In this document: one piece after another, positions 1 through 9,284 of the stretch
How the letters are laid out: each line of letters opens with the position of its first letter
Numbering within the stretch: position 1 is the first letter of the stretch
Source of the DNA: Bacillus pseudomycoides DSM 12442
GTDB lineage: Bacteria; Bacillota; Bacilli; Bacillales; Bacillaceae_G
Length of the DNA stretch: 64,000 nt
NCBI RefSeq assembly: GCF_000161455.1
Contig: NZ_CM000745.1
Coordinates: 1,154,063 to 1,218,062 of the forward strand
Direction of reading: 5' to 3'
Made by a program: the position numbers and the translations under genes
Notes under the pieces: generated by a model
What the model was told of the DNA's origin: nothing
Seen by the model: the letters and a program-made list of their open reading frames with translations, nothing else
Database searches by the model: none

Positions 1-918
1 GGCGGAGTGATGAAAACAGGTTGGTTGAAATACGGAGAAAATTGGTATTACTTAGATGAAGCAGCTGGCGGAGCGATGAAAACAGATTGGTTGAAATACG
101 GAGAAAATTGGTATTACTTGGATGAAGTAGCTAGCGGGGCAATGAAGACAGGCTGGTTGAAAACAGGTGGTAGTTGGTACTACTTGGATGCGGCAGCCAG
201 CGGAGCGATGAAAACAGGGTGGTTGAAATACGGAGAAAATTGGTATTACTTGGATGAAGCAGCTAGTGGGGCAATGAAGACAGGCTGGTTGAAATACGGA
301 GAAAATTGGTATTACTTGGATGAAGCAGTTAGCGGGGCAATGAAGACAGGTTGGTTGAAAACAGGTGGTAGTTGGTACTACTTGGATGCGGCAGCCAGCG
401 GAGCAATGAAAACAGGTTGGTTGAAATACGGAGTGAATTGGTATTACTTGGATGCGGTAGCTGGTGGAGCGATGAAAACAGGCTGGTTGAAAGAATGGAG
501 TAGTTGGTATTACTTAGACGAAGCAGCCGGTGGAACGATGAAAACAGGTTGGAATAAGATTGACGAAAAAATGAATTATTTCAAAGATAGTGGAAAATGG
601 ATAGGAAATACGCGTGAGCTAACGGTTAGATCAACAGCATACTCAAACGACCCAGCAGAAAATGGTGCAAAGCCCGGTGAACATGTTTATACGAGTATGG
701 GAGATGATTTAACTGCTAATCCAAATTTAAAAGTGATTGCTGTGGATACTTCAGTTATTCCACTTGGCTCGAATGTATATGTAGAGGGATATGGACCAGC
801 TGGAGCTAGGGATACTGGTGGAGCTATTAAAGGGAATAAAATAGACGTATTTATACCTTCAAAGCAGGGAGTTTGGAACTGGGGAGTTAGAACAGTAAAG
901 GTATATGTATTACCTTAA
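1..918 (+). CDS. Cell-wall-binding repeat protein with C-terminal 3D domain (5' truncated by window)
   Basis: The reading frame is open from base 1, so the gene begins outside the window. The visible part has eight 22-residue tandem repeats of the form MKTGWLKYGENWYYLDEAA plus one degenerate copy. These are aromatic/Gly repeats of the choline- or glucan-binding (CW_binding_1) type that attach proteins to the wall. The last ~100 residues are a 3D (Asp-Asp-Asp) domain: VDTSVIPLGS, ARDTGGAIKG and KIDVF carry the three aspartates. This domain occurs in MltA-like lytic transglycosylases and Bacillus wall proteins such as YocH. The product is probably a secreted muralytic or wall-binding protein. 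The repeats are nearly identical at DNA level (66-bp units), so copy number can change easily. A hairpin follows the stop. Confidence 0.85.
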   Translation, partial: GGVMKTGWLKYGENWYYLDEAAGGAMKTDWLKYGENWYYLDEVASGAMKTGWLKTGGSWYYLDAAASGAMKTGWLKYGENWYYLDEAASGAMKTGWLKYGENWYYLDEAVSGAMKTGWLKTGGSWYYLDAAASGAMKTGWLKYGVNWYYLDAVAGGAMKTGWLKEWSSWYYLDEAAGGTMKTGWNKIDEKMNYFKDSGKWIGNTRELTVRSTAYSNDPAENGAKPGEHVYTSMGDDLTANPNLKVIAVDTSVIPLGSNVYVEGYGPAGARDTGGAIKGNKIDVFIPSKQGVWNWGVRTVKVYVLP

Positions 919-982
919 AGTCATTGTAGTTAATGTACATATTGTAAAAAATCATTATTACTATAGTAATATGTTTTTATTA

Positions 983-1024
983 GAAACAGCTTTTTCAAGC
1001 GAAGACTTGAAGAAGCTGTTTTGT
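983..1024 (+). terminator. Hairpin terminator after the wall-binding gene
   Basis: A 16-bp stem (AAACAGCTTTTTCAAG paired with CTTGAAGAAGCTGTTT) closes a six-base loop and is followed by TTGTTT. It lies about 65 bases after the stop codon. Confidence 0.6.
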
Positions 1025-1234
1025 TTAGTGTTGACGCACCAAATTCTCTATTTGTAAAGTCATAAGAAAATCAGGCTTCTTCGAAATATGTGCATTTTGT
1101 AGTTACAATCTTTTTCCTTCAAAATCCGACGAATATATTTTTAAGATTAAGAATATTCATAAAACTAACATCTCGTTTATCTCTGAAAATTAATAAAATA
1201 TTAATATAAAAGATGAAAAAAGAGAGGATACCTT

Positions 1235-1888
1235 ATGAAACTATTGAAATCAAAAGCATTATGGGGAGCGGTTGGAGCGATTGTTGTTGCTTCCACTATA
1301 GCTTACAATGTAGGTACGATTCCTGGTGATGCAGAAGTAAATGGTAAGGTTACTACATATAAGAGTCTAGTTAGTAATATCGAACAGAAAGAGAATTCAC
1401 TGGATAAGACAGAAAAAGAATTAAAGACTACAAAAGAAGGTTTGGACAAGGTGAATGCAGAGTTAAAGCTTCGCTCTGCGGAATTCGAAGGGGCTAAAAA
1501 ATTATTAGAGAACAAGACAAACATCGAGAATGAAATTAAGAACAAGCAATCTGAACTGGATGGTAAAAAGTCAGAGATAAGCAAACTAGATGGTGATATC
1601 AACGCTAAGAAAGCTGAGCTGCAGAAGCTTACGGAAGGTGTTGTATTGAAACAGCAAGAGCCTAAGAAACTTGGTGCAGGCTATTGGTCTGTAGGAAAAG
1701 ATATTCCTGCAGGTAGATATAAGATAACTGGTAAGAGCAACCTCTTTGTATATAGTTCATCTGGAGGTACAAAGGTGAATGTGATTTTAGGTGAAGGAGA
1801 CTTTGGACTAGAAAGTTATGTGGTTGCTATAGTCGATGGAGATATTATCGATACTCGCGGCGGTGCTACATTTCAAGCGATTCAATAA
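1235..1888 (+). CDS. Membrane-anchored coiled-coil protein of unknown function
   Basis: I do not recognise a named family. Residues 9-27 form one hydrophobic segment after a Lys-rich start, consistent with an uncleaved membrane anchor or signal. Residues ~40-135 are Lys/Glu/Leu-rich and predicted coiled coil. The last ~70 residues, starting at GAGYWSVGKDIPAGRYKI, look like a compact beta domain found at the C-terminus of various secreted Bacillus and phage-related proteins. The start is set by GAGAGGA 7-8 bases upstream. It stands alone: a terminator lies before it and a hairpin ~140 bases after it. A stalk-like protein presenting a small extracellular domain is a reasonable inference. Confidence 0.75.
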   Translation: MKLLKSKALWGAVGAIVVASTIAYNVGTIPGDAEVNGKVTTYKSLVSNIEQKENSLDKTEKELKTTKEGLDKVNAELKLRSAEFEGAKKLLENKTNIENEIKNKQSELDGKKSEISKLDGDINAKKAELQKLTEGVVLKQQEPKKLGAGYWSVGKDIPAGRYKITGKSNLFVYSSSGGTKVNVILGEGDFGLESYVVAIVDGDIIDTRGGATFQAIQ

Positions 1889-2327
1889 TTGTGATCAGGA
1901 GAGTAGTCTCGTGGCTACCAATAGCTTACACTGAACGATATAAATCCTACGTAATGTGACTGTACCTCTTTTTCATGTTCTAGACAAAACAAAACGCTAC
2001 TTATATTTATAGCTATCAATTTAACCTAAATAAGCCAGATGTTTTTCGACATCTGGCTTATTTGGGCATTCATTTTATGTTGGTATTTTACAATTATATA
2101 CAGTAGTTGATGTGGTGAGCTGTACCATAAATAAGTGAGGTTTAACGAGGGTATATTTAAAAGTACACGATGATTATCAGAATAAAAAAGGATAGTCGAA
2201 GGAATCGTCATGTAAAAAAAGCTTCTTTTTTTAGTAGTTACTCATTATGAAATCGTCCCCTTAATAAATTTCTTAATATATACTATTCATTGTTTACAAA
2301 CCTTGTACTATGAAAGGATAGGTGGTA
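1889..2327. other. Intergenic region, 439 bp, with one strong hairpin
   Basis: No convincing gene is visible. A 14-bp perfect hairpin at 2028-2063 (AAATAAGCCAGATG paired with CATCTGGCTTATTT) can terminate transcription in either direction. The remainder is AT-rich and should contain the promoter of the sulfatase gene. Confidence 0.6.
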
Positions 2328-4556
2328 ATGGGGATGAGGACAGGGGTTGAAAGTTCCGACAAAAAAGCTGCTCTCAATGTAATATATATTGTTCTAGATG
2401 ATGTGGGTTACTCGGCTTTAGGTTGCTTTGGTTCAGAGATTGAAACGCCTAATATTGATTCGTTAGCGGAAAACGGTCTGCGGTACAATAACTTTAATGT
2501 AACTCCTTTGTGTTCTCCTACTCGCGCTTGTCTTCTAACAGGTCGTAACTGCCACTCGGTCGGGGTCGGGTTAATAACTGAAGTAGACTTTGGACCTCAA
2601 TACCCGAATAAACGAGGGAGAATTTCAGATACTGCTGCTACTTTAGCTGAGATCTTAAAGCTGAATGGGATGGCTACATATATGGTTGGAAAATGGCATC
2701 TCGTTCCTGGTCATGAAGTGGCATCAAGTGGTCCTTTTGAAAATTGGCCACTTTCAAAAGGATTTCAACGATATTATGGCTTTTTATTAGCTAAGACTGA
2801 TCAGTATGCGCCGGATTTAGTATACGATAATCATCGTGTACAGAAGCCTGATAAATCAAATTATCATTTATCAGAGGATCTGGTTGATAAAACGCTGGAA
2901 TTTTTGATTGATCATACTTCTGTTACTCCAGACCGTCCCTTCTTTCTGTATTTAGCCTTCGGGGCACAGCATGAGCCTCATCAAGTACCAAGAGAATTTA
3001 TAGAGAAATATAAGGGAGTTTACGATAAAGGATGGGATGAGATAAGGGAAGAGCGATTTGAGCGACAGAAGGAGATGGGAGTCATTCCGCCTTATACAGA
3101 ACTCGTTGAACGCAATCCAGGGATTAAGCCATGGGACGAACTGACAACGAAAGAAAAAGAACTGTTTATCAAATTTCAACAGACCTATGCTGGCTTTCTA
3201 ACACACACTGATCAGCAAATTGGCAGACTGCTCTATTTTTTAAAATCAAAAAACAAGTTAGATAACACCATAATTGTTTTACTTTCTGATAACGGAGGTA
3301 GTCAAGAAGGAAGCTGGAATGGTTCTATTAATGATTCTGCATACTTAAATGGAATCCAGGAAAGTGTGGATATGATGTTTGATCATATAGATGAAATAGG
3401 AGGACCTTTCACGAGCCCCAATTATCCTAAAGGATGGGCGCAAGCTTGTAATACACCTTTTAAATATTATAAGCAAAATACCTTTTTTGGAGGGACACAT
3501 GTTCCCCTCATCATTCAATGTCCTCAAAGTATTCCAGACCCTGGATCAATTCGCTCCCAATTTTATCATGCTATTGATATTACTCCTACTATACTAGACC
3601 TCCTAGATATTGAGGCTCCTGGGGTGTATGAAGGTGTTCCGCAGATGCCGCTTCATGGTATAAGTATGCTAGATACATTTACAGAACCGAATGTCCCATC
3701 AAAGAGAAAAACACAGTACTTTGAAATGCTCGGACACCGGGCTATTTGGCAAGATGGATGGGTTGCCGTTACTTATCATGAAACAGGTATACCTTTTAAT
3801 GAAGATCATTGGGAGTTATACAATGTAAACCAAGATTTTTCGCAAAAGTATAATCTAGCAAAAAAATATCCAAGGAAATTAAAAGAGCTTCAAACGATAT
3901 GGTGGGAGGAAGCTAAGAAGTACGGTGTTTTACCATTAAATTATAATCCGTTTAGGAAAGGGTATGAAGGCTTGCAGGAAGGGAGAACAATATTTATCTT
4001 CTATCCTGGAATGGCTCATTTGCCATCAAGCACTGCTCCAAAAGTAACATTTTCTTCTTATTCAATTACAGTTCCAATCTTTCGTTCAAGTCGTACAACA
4101 GAAGGTGTATTGATTGCTCATGGAAGCTATTCAAGTGGTTATACAATATATATAAAAGATAACTACCTATTTTATGAATATAATTACGTTGGCACTGTCT
4201 ATAAAATTCAATCTTCTGCCCAAGTACCTGTTGGATATTCAACTATACGATTTGAATTTAAAAAAGAACTATTAAATCAAGGAACGGGTATTCTTTATAT
4301 CAATGATCAGCAGGTTGGCACACTTTATATGCCTCGTACATTACCATTTCTTATTTCTGCTGAGGGATTAGATATAGGCCGGGATCGATTAACAGCCGTG
4401 AGCTCTAACTACCCAGTGCCGGAATTTCCGTTTAGTGGACAAATCGAGAGAGTGGTCATTGAACTGCATGATGACCAAGAATATAGCCAGTTTTTTAAAC
4501 AGAACAAAAGAGATTCCATCCATATTAATATAAATGGGAAAATTATTTCTCGTTAA
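2328..4556 (+). CDS. Type I sulfatase (arylsulfatase family, Cys-type)
   Basis: The alkaline-phosphatase-fold sulfatase signature is clear. VLDDVGY near residue 25 carries the metal-binding aspartates. LCSPTRACLLTGR has Cys62 in the C-x-P-x-R context, the residue converted to formylglycine. KWHLVPGHE and LLSDNGG complete the metal/substrate site. At ~742 residues it is long. The last ~180 residues form a beta-sandwich extension as in Pseudomonas-type arylsulfatases. No signal peptide is visible, so the enzyme may be cytoplasmic. The start is uncertain: GTG 2322 and ATG 2328 and 2334 are in frame, and AAAGGA at 2314-2318 fits ATG 2328 best. Its maturase gene follows 50 bp downstream. Substrate, probably a sulfate ester, cannot be told. 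Confidence 0.9.
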   Translation: MGMRTGVESSDKKAALNVIYIVLDDVGYSALGCFGSEIETPNIDSLAENGLRYNNFNVTPLCSPTRACLLTGRNCHSVGVGLITEVDFGPQYPNKRGRISDTAATLAEILKLNGMATYMVGKWHLVPGHEVASSGPFENWPLSKGFQRYYGFLLAKTDQYAPDLVYDNHRVQKPDKSNYHLSEDLVDKTLEFLIDHTSVTPDRPFFLYLAFGAQHEPHQVPREFIEKYKGVYDKGWDEIREERFERQKEMGVIPPYTELVERNPGIKPWDELTTKEKELFIKFQQTYAGFLTHTDQQIGRLLYFLKSKNKLDNTIIVLLSDNGGSQEGSWNGSINDSAYLNGIQESVDMMFDHIDEIGGPFTSPNYPKGWAQACNTPFKYYKQNTFFGGTHVPLIIQCPQSIPDPGSIRSQFYHAIDITPTILDLLDIEAPGVYEGVPQMPLHGISMLDTFTEPNVPSKRKTQYFEMLGHRAIWQDGWVAVTYHETGIPFNEDHWELYNVNQDFSQKYNLAKKYPRKLKELQTIWWEEAKKYGVLPLNYNPFRKGYEGLQEGRTIFIFYPGMAHLPSSTAPKVTFSSYSITVPIFRSSRTTEGVLIAHGSYSSGYTIYIKDNYLFYEYNYVGTVYKIQSSAQVPVGYSTIRFEFKKELLNQGTGILYINDQQVGTLYMPRTLPFLISAEGLDIGRDRLTAVSSNYPVPEFPFSGQIERVVIELHDDQEYSQFFKQNKRDSIHININGKIISR

Positions 4557-4605
4557 ATGACCTGTGAAGATTGGAAGTATCCATTTAGAGGAAAGAGGTA
4601 ATGGA

Positions 4606-5850
4606 ATGGGTAGGTGCAACAGTTTTCATATTCTGGTGAAACCAACGGGTCCGATATGTAACCTGGATTGTAAGTACTGTTATTATACTGAAAAGGAAAT
4701 TTATTTTCCTAATGAGCATTCCTTTCGAATGTCTGATTCTGTTTTAGAGTCGTATATTAAACAGTATATCGCCTCCCAAGACACGCAAGAAATTGTCTTT
4801 GCTTGGCAGGGAGGGGAACCAACATTAATGGGATTAGATTTCTTTCATAAGGCTATATCTCTTCAAAACAAGTATGCGGACGGTAAACAAATCACAAATA
4901 CGATTCAAACGAATGGAACATTATTAAATGATCGTTGGTGTGAATTCTTTTCAGTTCATCATTTTTTGGTTGGTCTAAGTTTAGATGGACCCGAGCATAT
5001 TCATGATATGTACCGAATTGATCGCGGGGGGAAACCCACATTTGAATTGGTAATGAAGACAATTGTCATGTTAAAGAAACATGGCGTAGAATTTAACATA
5101 CTTACTTGTGTTACGAGACATTCCTCTTATAGACCTCTAGAAATCTATCGTTTTTTTAAGCAGCAAGGCATTCAATATATACAGTTTATCCCTATTGTAG
5201 AAAGAGAGGTGAATCAAGGAGCGGCAGAGCTGTCTCTGCGTCATGCAACTCCTCCTTCTCTATGTAAGGAAGAAGCGCAACAGACAGTAACTCCTTGGAC
5301 AGTAGAACCAGAAATGTATGGAGAGTTTCTAATTCAAATATTCACTGAGTGGGTGCAGCATGATGTAGGGACGATTTATGTTATGAATTTTGAATGGGCA
5401 TTAGCTTCCTGGATCGGAATTCCGTCACCAGTCTGTATTTTTGCAAAAGAGTGTGGTAGAGCGGTCGCTATGGAACATAATGGTGATCTGTTTTCTTGTG
5501 ATCATTACGTTTATCCTGAATATCGATTAGGAAATATTACAGACGGATTAGTAAATATGATAAATTCCCCATCACAGCTTGCCTTTGGTAAGAAGAAGCG
5601 AGATACACTGCCCTTAGTGTGTAGAAATTGCGAGGTTCGATTCGCTTGTCATGGTGAATGTCCTAAAAATAGATTTCTAGTTTCAAATCAAAATGAGCCA
5701 GGATTAAATTATCTATGTGCATCCTATAAGAAATATTTTAAGCATATTAACCCTTATATGAAAATGATGAAACAGCTGTTACAAGATGGCTTCCCTGCTT
5801 CCTATATAAAAGAAATAATTATGGATCAAGGAGGTCTTTCGAAAATCTAA
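4606..5850 (+). CDS. Anaerobic sulfatase-maturating enzyme (radical SAM/SPASM)
   Basis: This radical SAM enzyme converts the sulfatase active-site Cys or Ser to formylglycine without oxygen. CNLDCKYC (Cys18, 22, 25) is the Cx3Cx2C site for the SAM [4Fe-4S] cluster. QGGEPTLMG and SLDGPEHIHD are the GGEP and strand motifs typical of anSMEs. The C-terminal SPASM region has cysteines in AKECGRAV, FSCDHY and CRNCEVRFACHGECPKNR, which bind two auxiliary clusters. ATG 4606 was chosen because AAAGAGGT lies just upstream and the homology begins there; an in-frame GTG at 4564 is also possible. The immediately preceding gene encodes a Cys-type sulfatase, the expected substrate, and the two probably form one transcript. 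Confidence 0.92.
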   Translation: MGRCNSFHILVKPTGPICNLDCKYCYYTEKEIYFPNEHSFRMSDSVLESYIKQYIASQDTQEIVFAWQGGEPTLMGLDFFHKAISLQNKYADGKQITNTIQTNGTLLNDRWCEFFSVHHFLVGLSLDGPEHIHDMYRIDRGGKPTFELVMKTIVMLKKHGVEFNILTCVTRHSSYRPLEIYRFFKQQGIQYIQFIPIVEREVNQGAAELSLRHATPPSLCKEEAQQTVTPWTVEPEMYGEFLIQIFTEWVQHDVGTIYVMNFEWALASWIGIPSPVCIFAKECGRAVAMEHNGDLFSCDHYVYPEYRLGNITDGLVNMINSPSQLAFGKKKRDTLPLVCRNCEVRFACHGECPKNRFLVSNQNEPGLNYLCASYKKYFKHINPYMKMMKQLLQDGFPASYIKEIIMDQGGLSKI

Positions 5851-6093
5851 AATAGGATATTTCTAATTTTTTGAAACCGTTGGGACTTTAATTACTTTAG
5901 TTGATCCAATTATCTAATACGAAATATGTTAGTTTATATTCACGAATGATATCTTTTTGGATGGGTATTTACGCTGAAGCAGCAAGAATTTGTTGTTTTT
6001 TGCGCATTGATTTGATTTTTTATGGAAAGATATGTTAGTAGGTATGCGATTTGAACGCTCTATTTTTTAGAGTATGAAAGGAGGAGTACGCAT

Positions 6094-6363
6094 ATGGAGG
6101 AAATTGAAGTAGGCGAAATTTTTACCCTTAGCGATGAGAGTGATCAGGAGCAGGAAGTTGAAGTGCTGGGAACGATGAATGTCGAAGGAGCAGAATACAT
6201 TGCTGTCGGCTTTGTAGAGGACCTTCAAAAGGAAACAGATGAAGACATTGATATCTTCTTTTTAAGAGTAGAAGATGATGGTGAATTGTCATACATCGAG
6301 AGTGACAAGGAGTTTGAAAAAGTGTCTGCTGCGTTTGAGGAAATGATGGATGAGCAAGATTAA
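6094..6363 (+). CDS. DUF1292 family small acidic protein
   Basis: This 89-residue, strongly acidic protein matches the DUF1292 (YrzB-like) family common in Firmicutes: VGEIFTLSDESDQEQEVEVLG, then a beta-rich middle (AEYIAVGFVEDL) and a FFLRVEDDGEL segment. Its function is unknown. AAAGGAGG sits 9-10 bases before the ATG. A hairpin with CTCTC arms follows the stop. It is the last chromosomal gene before the island's left attachment site. Confidence 0.85.
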   Translation: MEEIEVGEIFTLSDESDQEQEVEVLGTMNVEGAEYIAVGFVEDLQKETDEDIDIFFLRVEDDGELSYIESDKEFEKVSAAFEEMMDEQD

Positions 6364-6467
6364 TATTGGTTGGACAGAAGAGAGGGATAAATATATGCCC
6401 TCTCTTTGTGTATATATGGTTGAAAAATATTTCCTAAATGGCTAAATCAACGAATAAATCATCGCAT

Positions 6468-6503
6468 AAAAATAGCGTTCTACCAATTGGTAGAACGCTA
6501 TTT
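6468..6503. terminator. Perfect bidirectional hairpin beside the left att site
   Basis: A 17-bp perfect inverted repeat (AAAATAGCGTTCTACCA paired with TGGTAGAACGCTATTTT) with a minimal centre lies between the DUF1292 gene and the tRNA-derived repeat. Before island insertion it would have lain just 3' of the minus-strand tRNA-Val, so it is probably the tRNA's own terminator. Confidence 0.65.
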
Positions 6504-6510
6504 TACCGTA

Positions 6511-6559
6511 TTTTATGACCCCGGAGAGGCTCGAACTCACGACCTCCACCCTGTCAAGG
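6511..6559 (-). repeat. Left attachment site (tRNA-Val 3' half duplicate)
   Basis: This is a copy of the tRNA-Val 3' part: anticodon stem-loop 3' side, variable loop, T arm and acceptor. It differs from 26406-26454 at one base (C6519 against T26414), leaving 40 identical bases at 6520-6559. The 5' half of a tRNA is absent, so this is not a functional tRNA. Confidence 0.85.
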
Positions 6560-6956
6560 GAACCTTTCAGTTAACTGTAGAGGTTTAGGATCAGTAAAAC
6601 TTATATGTATCAAGGCTCTCAAGTTATTATCTTCATTGAGAACCACTTCAATTAGAGTTTCTTACGGAAAATACTAAAGGAGTTATATTCATTGGTCAAG
6701 TACTTTTTGCAACAACCTCCACAGGGGAAATTTTTGAGTTGTACTTCTCAGGTGATTTGTAGCTTTCTATGTAGATAGTATATTTATATTGGTTTCTTGT
6801 ACAATACGTACTATTAAAGATGAAATAAAGAATCTAGGTGAAGAGGTTAGATTCACCTTAACTATATATCCTTTTTCATTACCAACATCATTCCTAATGG
6901 AGAAACTTAGAAATATGGTATAATTCTCCATGAACATAGTAGAAAGGATTTAAACA
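6560..6956. other. Island left-end intergenic region with LXG promoter
   Basis: No gene is visible. An extended -10 element, TGGTATAAT at 6916-6924, lies 32 bases before the first gene of the toxin module and is the likely promoter of that operon. No clear -35 box is seen. Confidence 0.5.
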
Positions 6957-7232
6957 ATGGGACAATTTCAAAGTAATTTTCAAGCGGCACAACAAATCGC
7001 TACGCAGATGAGAGTAGCTTCGGATACAATCCAAAGTGCGACAAATCGTTCTATAAAAAAGGCGACGCGTACTACGCTATCTGTTAACTCCAAAGCACAA
7101 GAAGCGAACCAACAAGTTTTAGATTTAACGAAACAATTTTCTGCCGCCTTTCAACAAGCGGTTGATAATATTCATTCGGTAGCTAACGAGTTTGAGAGAA
7201 TGGATAACGAACTTCAAAATACTTTTCGCTAA
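6957..7232 (+). CDS. Small alpha-helical T7SS partner of LXG toxin (TIGR04197/DUF3130-like)
   Basis: A 91-residue all-helical, Gln/Asn-rich protein starting GQFQSNFQAAQQIA. Such small WXG100-like proteins (the Lap1 or TIGR04197 type) are encoded immediately before LXG toxins. They bind the toxin's N-terminal helical domain and help deliver it to the type VII secretion system. AGAAAGGA precedes the ATG. It is the first gene of a three-gene set followed by an immunity-like gene. No WXG motif is visible, which is normal for this subgroup. Confidence 0.75.
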   Translation: MGQFQSNFQAAQQIATQMRVASDTIQSATNRSIKKATRTTLSVNSKAQEANQQVLDLTKQFSAAFQQAVDNIHSVANEFERMDNELQNTFR

Positions 7233-7272
7233 TGTGACAACCTACGTAAAGTAAAACGATAGGAGGAAAAAG

Positions 7273-7635
7273 ATGAGTCAAGATATTGAAGAACAAATCC
7301 ATCAATTAAATCAAAAATTACAAAGTATATTCGAAGAACAGGATCGGAATCAATCTGCGATTCAAACACAGGAACAAGCGGAAACAGATTTTCACGAATG
7401 GAAAAGTCGAAGCAATCGTTTATTTAATCGAATTTTCGAAACTTGGCATGGGGATAAAGAGTTATCTCATTTTTTTATGAATATGCGTCAAGAAGCAGGG
7501 CACATTGAGCGAAAACTTACATTCGAATTGGAAAACCAAAAAGAAACGTTGCTTAAAGAAAGACGAGACCTTAGTGATTTAGAAAACGACCTTTCCTATC
7601 AGCAACAACAATTAGCAAGGGAGGTCAATGCATGA
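7273..7635 (+). CDS. Second LXG-associated helical protein (Lap2-like)
   Basis: A 120-residue, coiled-coil, charged protein (MSQDIEEQIHQLNQKLQSIF) with AGGAGG before its ATG. Its size, helicity and position between the first small protein and the LXG toxin match the second LXG-associated partner (DUF5082/DUF3958-like). Its stop overlaps the toxin start by four bases (ATGA), which implies translational coupling and equal production. No enzymatic motif is visible. Confidence 0.7.
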   Translation: MSQDIEEQIHQLNQKLQSIFEEQDRNQSAIQTQEQAETDFHEWKSRSNRLFNRIFETWHGDKELSHFFMNMRQEAGHIERKLTFELENQKETLLKERRDLSDLENDLSYQQQQLAREVNA

Positions 7636-9251
7636 GTTTAAATATGTATTTGGGAGAAGTACAAAGCCAAACTCAAAGCATGAACGCTGTATGTACCGCT
7701 ACCATTCAAGGTATGGAACAAGCCATTCAGTCGATTGACGCTTTTGCAATTGATACTGTTTTACAAGGGCAGACTTATGATAGTGCGAAAGCATTTTTTG
7801 TACAAACCTTTCGTCCTTTAGCACAGGGAATCATTTACTTATGTGAAGAATTAATCCGTCAGAATGATGCCTTTCCAAGTCAATTTCAATCAAAGGTAGC
7901 TTCAACTGATGTAATTGAACAAGAAATATTAGAACAAATTCAAGAAATTGATCGAATGAAAGCAAGTATGGAAGCCATCATTCAAACTATACCAATTCCA
8001 GGTATGGACGCTATGGCGAATCTTTTCACTGCTATGAGGAAAAAACTGCAAGAAAAGTTAGATCACCTGTATGAGTTTAACCAAACATCTAGTAATAATT
8101 ATAGTACAGCAATTCAATTAGCCGCTAGCATTGCGACGGGTTTGGCTGAAGTCCAAAGTGGGAAAGGTTTTAGTCCTGTAAGTGGTACATTTAGTACACA
8201 AGGATTGAATATGGAGTGGACAACCTCTATTCAATCGATTACAGAAGAAAGGGCACGTCAGGCTGAAAACCATCTAAAGAGTAGTTCAATTGAAGAAGGG
8301 GCAATGTGTGGTAAGTTACCTGAAAAATCTACTTTCCGAAAAGTTATAGATGGCACTATAGAAGGTGCAGGAGAAGCAATTGGAGACACCATAGAAGGAT
8401 TTAAAGCGCTTGGTAAGCGGGAAACGTGGGAAAACATGGGGAATGCTGCGTTGCATCCTATTGATACCCTTAGTACCATGTATAATGTAGTGTCAGACTC
8501 ATTTATTAATGATGTAATAAATGGAGATGCTGAAAGTCGTGCGAAATGGGGAAGTTATGCTTTAACACAAGTTGCAGTAGGTGTTATTGGCGATAAAGGA
8601 TTAAGTAAAGCAAGTAAATTGGGTAAAGTGACAACTAAAATAGCAAAAGATAAAATTCCAGAAGTTATTTCTCATACTATTGGTAATTTACAAATGGGGG
8701 ATCGTTTTGCTTTTGCTGGTGGAAATAATATACGTTCTAGATTTGCTATACCTGATTTTAAACAAACTGAAGAAAAACTATCCACTTATCAGTTCGCTAA
8801 TTCTGGTGGAAGAAACCATACTCCATCACTCTCTAATAGACAAATCATGTCTAGCTTAAGAGGAACAGAAAAATTCACGAGAAGAGGACTTAAGCATATT
8901 CTAGAGGGTGAAATAAATGGCATTGGTAAAGCAGTTGGCTATCACACTGAAGCATTAGAGAATACACCAGGAAAAATAGTTGCGGGAACAGAAAGAACAG
9001 TAAATAATCAGGGAGTATATAAAGCTAAGGTAGAAGTAAATGGAGTCCCTAAGACTGCAAATAGGGGATACTCTACATTTTTCCCTAAAGATTGGAGTCC
9101 ACAGAAAATTGTAGATAATATAAATGAAGCATACAATAATAAAAGACTTGTAATCGATAATACATATAAAGGAGTAGGTCTAGACGGTATAGAAATTATC
9201 ATGTATATAGCTGACAACGGGAAAATTATCTCTGCTTTCCCAAAAGAATAA
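7632..9251 (+). CDS. LXG-domain polymorphic toxin with C-terminal EndoU nuclease
   Basis: The first ~220 residues are an LXG domain, the helical type VII secretion targeting module; the VLQGQTYDSAKAFF segment is characteristic. A linker with amphipathic helices (FRKVIDGTIEGAGEAIGDT) follows. The last ~125 residues match bacterial EndoU RNases: RRGLKHILEGEI, VGYHTEAL, VYKAKVEVNG and STFFPKDWS, ending with ISAFPKE. The two His in HILEGE and GYHTE are the expected catalytic residues. The toxin should cleave RNA in neighbouring cells. It overlaps its helical partner by four bases and is followed 33 bp later by a likely immunity gene. The secretion machinery must be encoded elsewhere. Confidence 0.88.
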   Translation: MSLNMYLGEVQSQTQSMNAVCTATIQGMEQAIQSIDAFAIDTVLQGQTYDSAKAFFVQTFRPLAQGIIYLCEELIRQNDAFPSQFQSKVASTDVIEQEILEQIQEIDRMKASMEAIIQTIPIPGMDAMANLFTAMRKKLQEKLDHLYEFNQTSSNNYSTAIQLAASIATGLAEVQSGKGFSPVSGTFSTQGLNMEWTTSIQSITEERARQAENHLKSSSIEEGAMCGKLPEKSTFRKVIDGTIEGAGEAIGDTIEGFKALGKRETWENMGNAALHPIDTLSTMYNVVSDSFINDVINGDAESRAKWGSYALTQVAVGVIGDKGLSKASKLGKVTTKIAKDKIPEVISHTIGNLQMGDRFAFAGGNNIRSRFAIPDFKQTEEKLSTYQFANSGGRNHTPSLSNRQIMSSLRGTEKFTRRGLKHILEGEINGIGKAVGYHTEALENTPGKIVAGTERTVNNQGVYKAKVEVNGVPKTANRGYSTFFPKDWSPQKIVDNINEAYNNKRLVIDNTYKGVGLDGIEIIMYIADNGKIISAFPKE

Positions 9252-9284
9252 ATTCTATTTTTAATATAAGGGAGTATGATAGAA

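Noticed and set aside
6511..6566. Apparent second tRNA-Val gene
   Set aside because: Only the 3' half is present; the D arm and 5' acceptor strand are missing, so it is an att duplicate.
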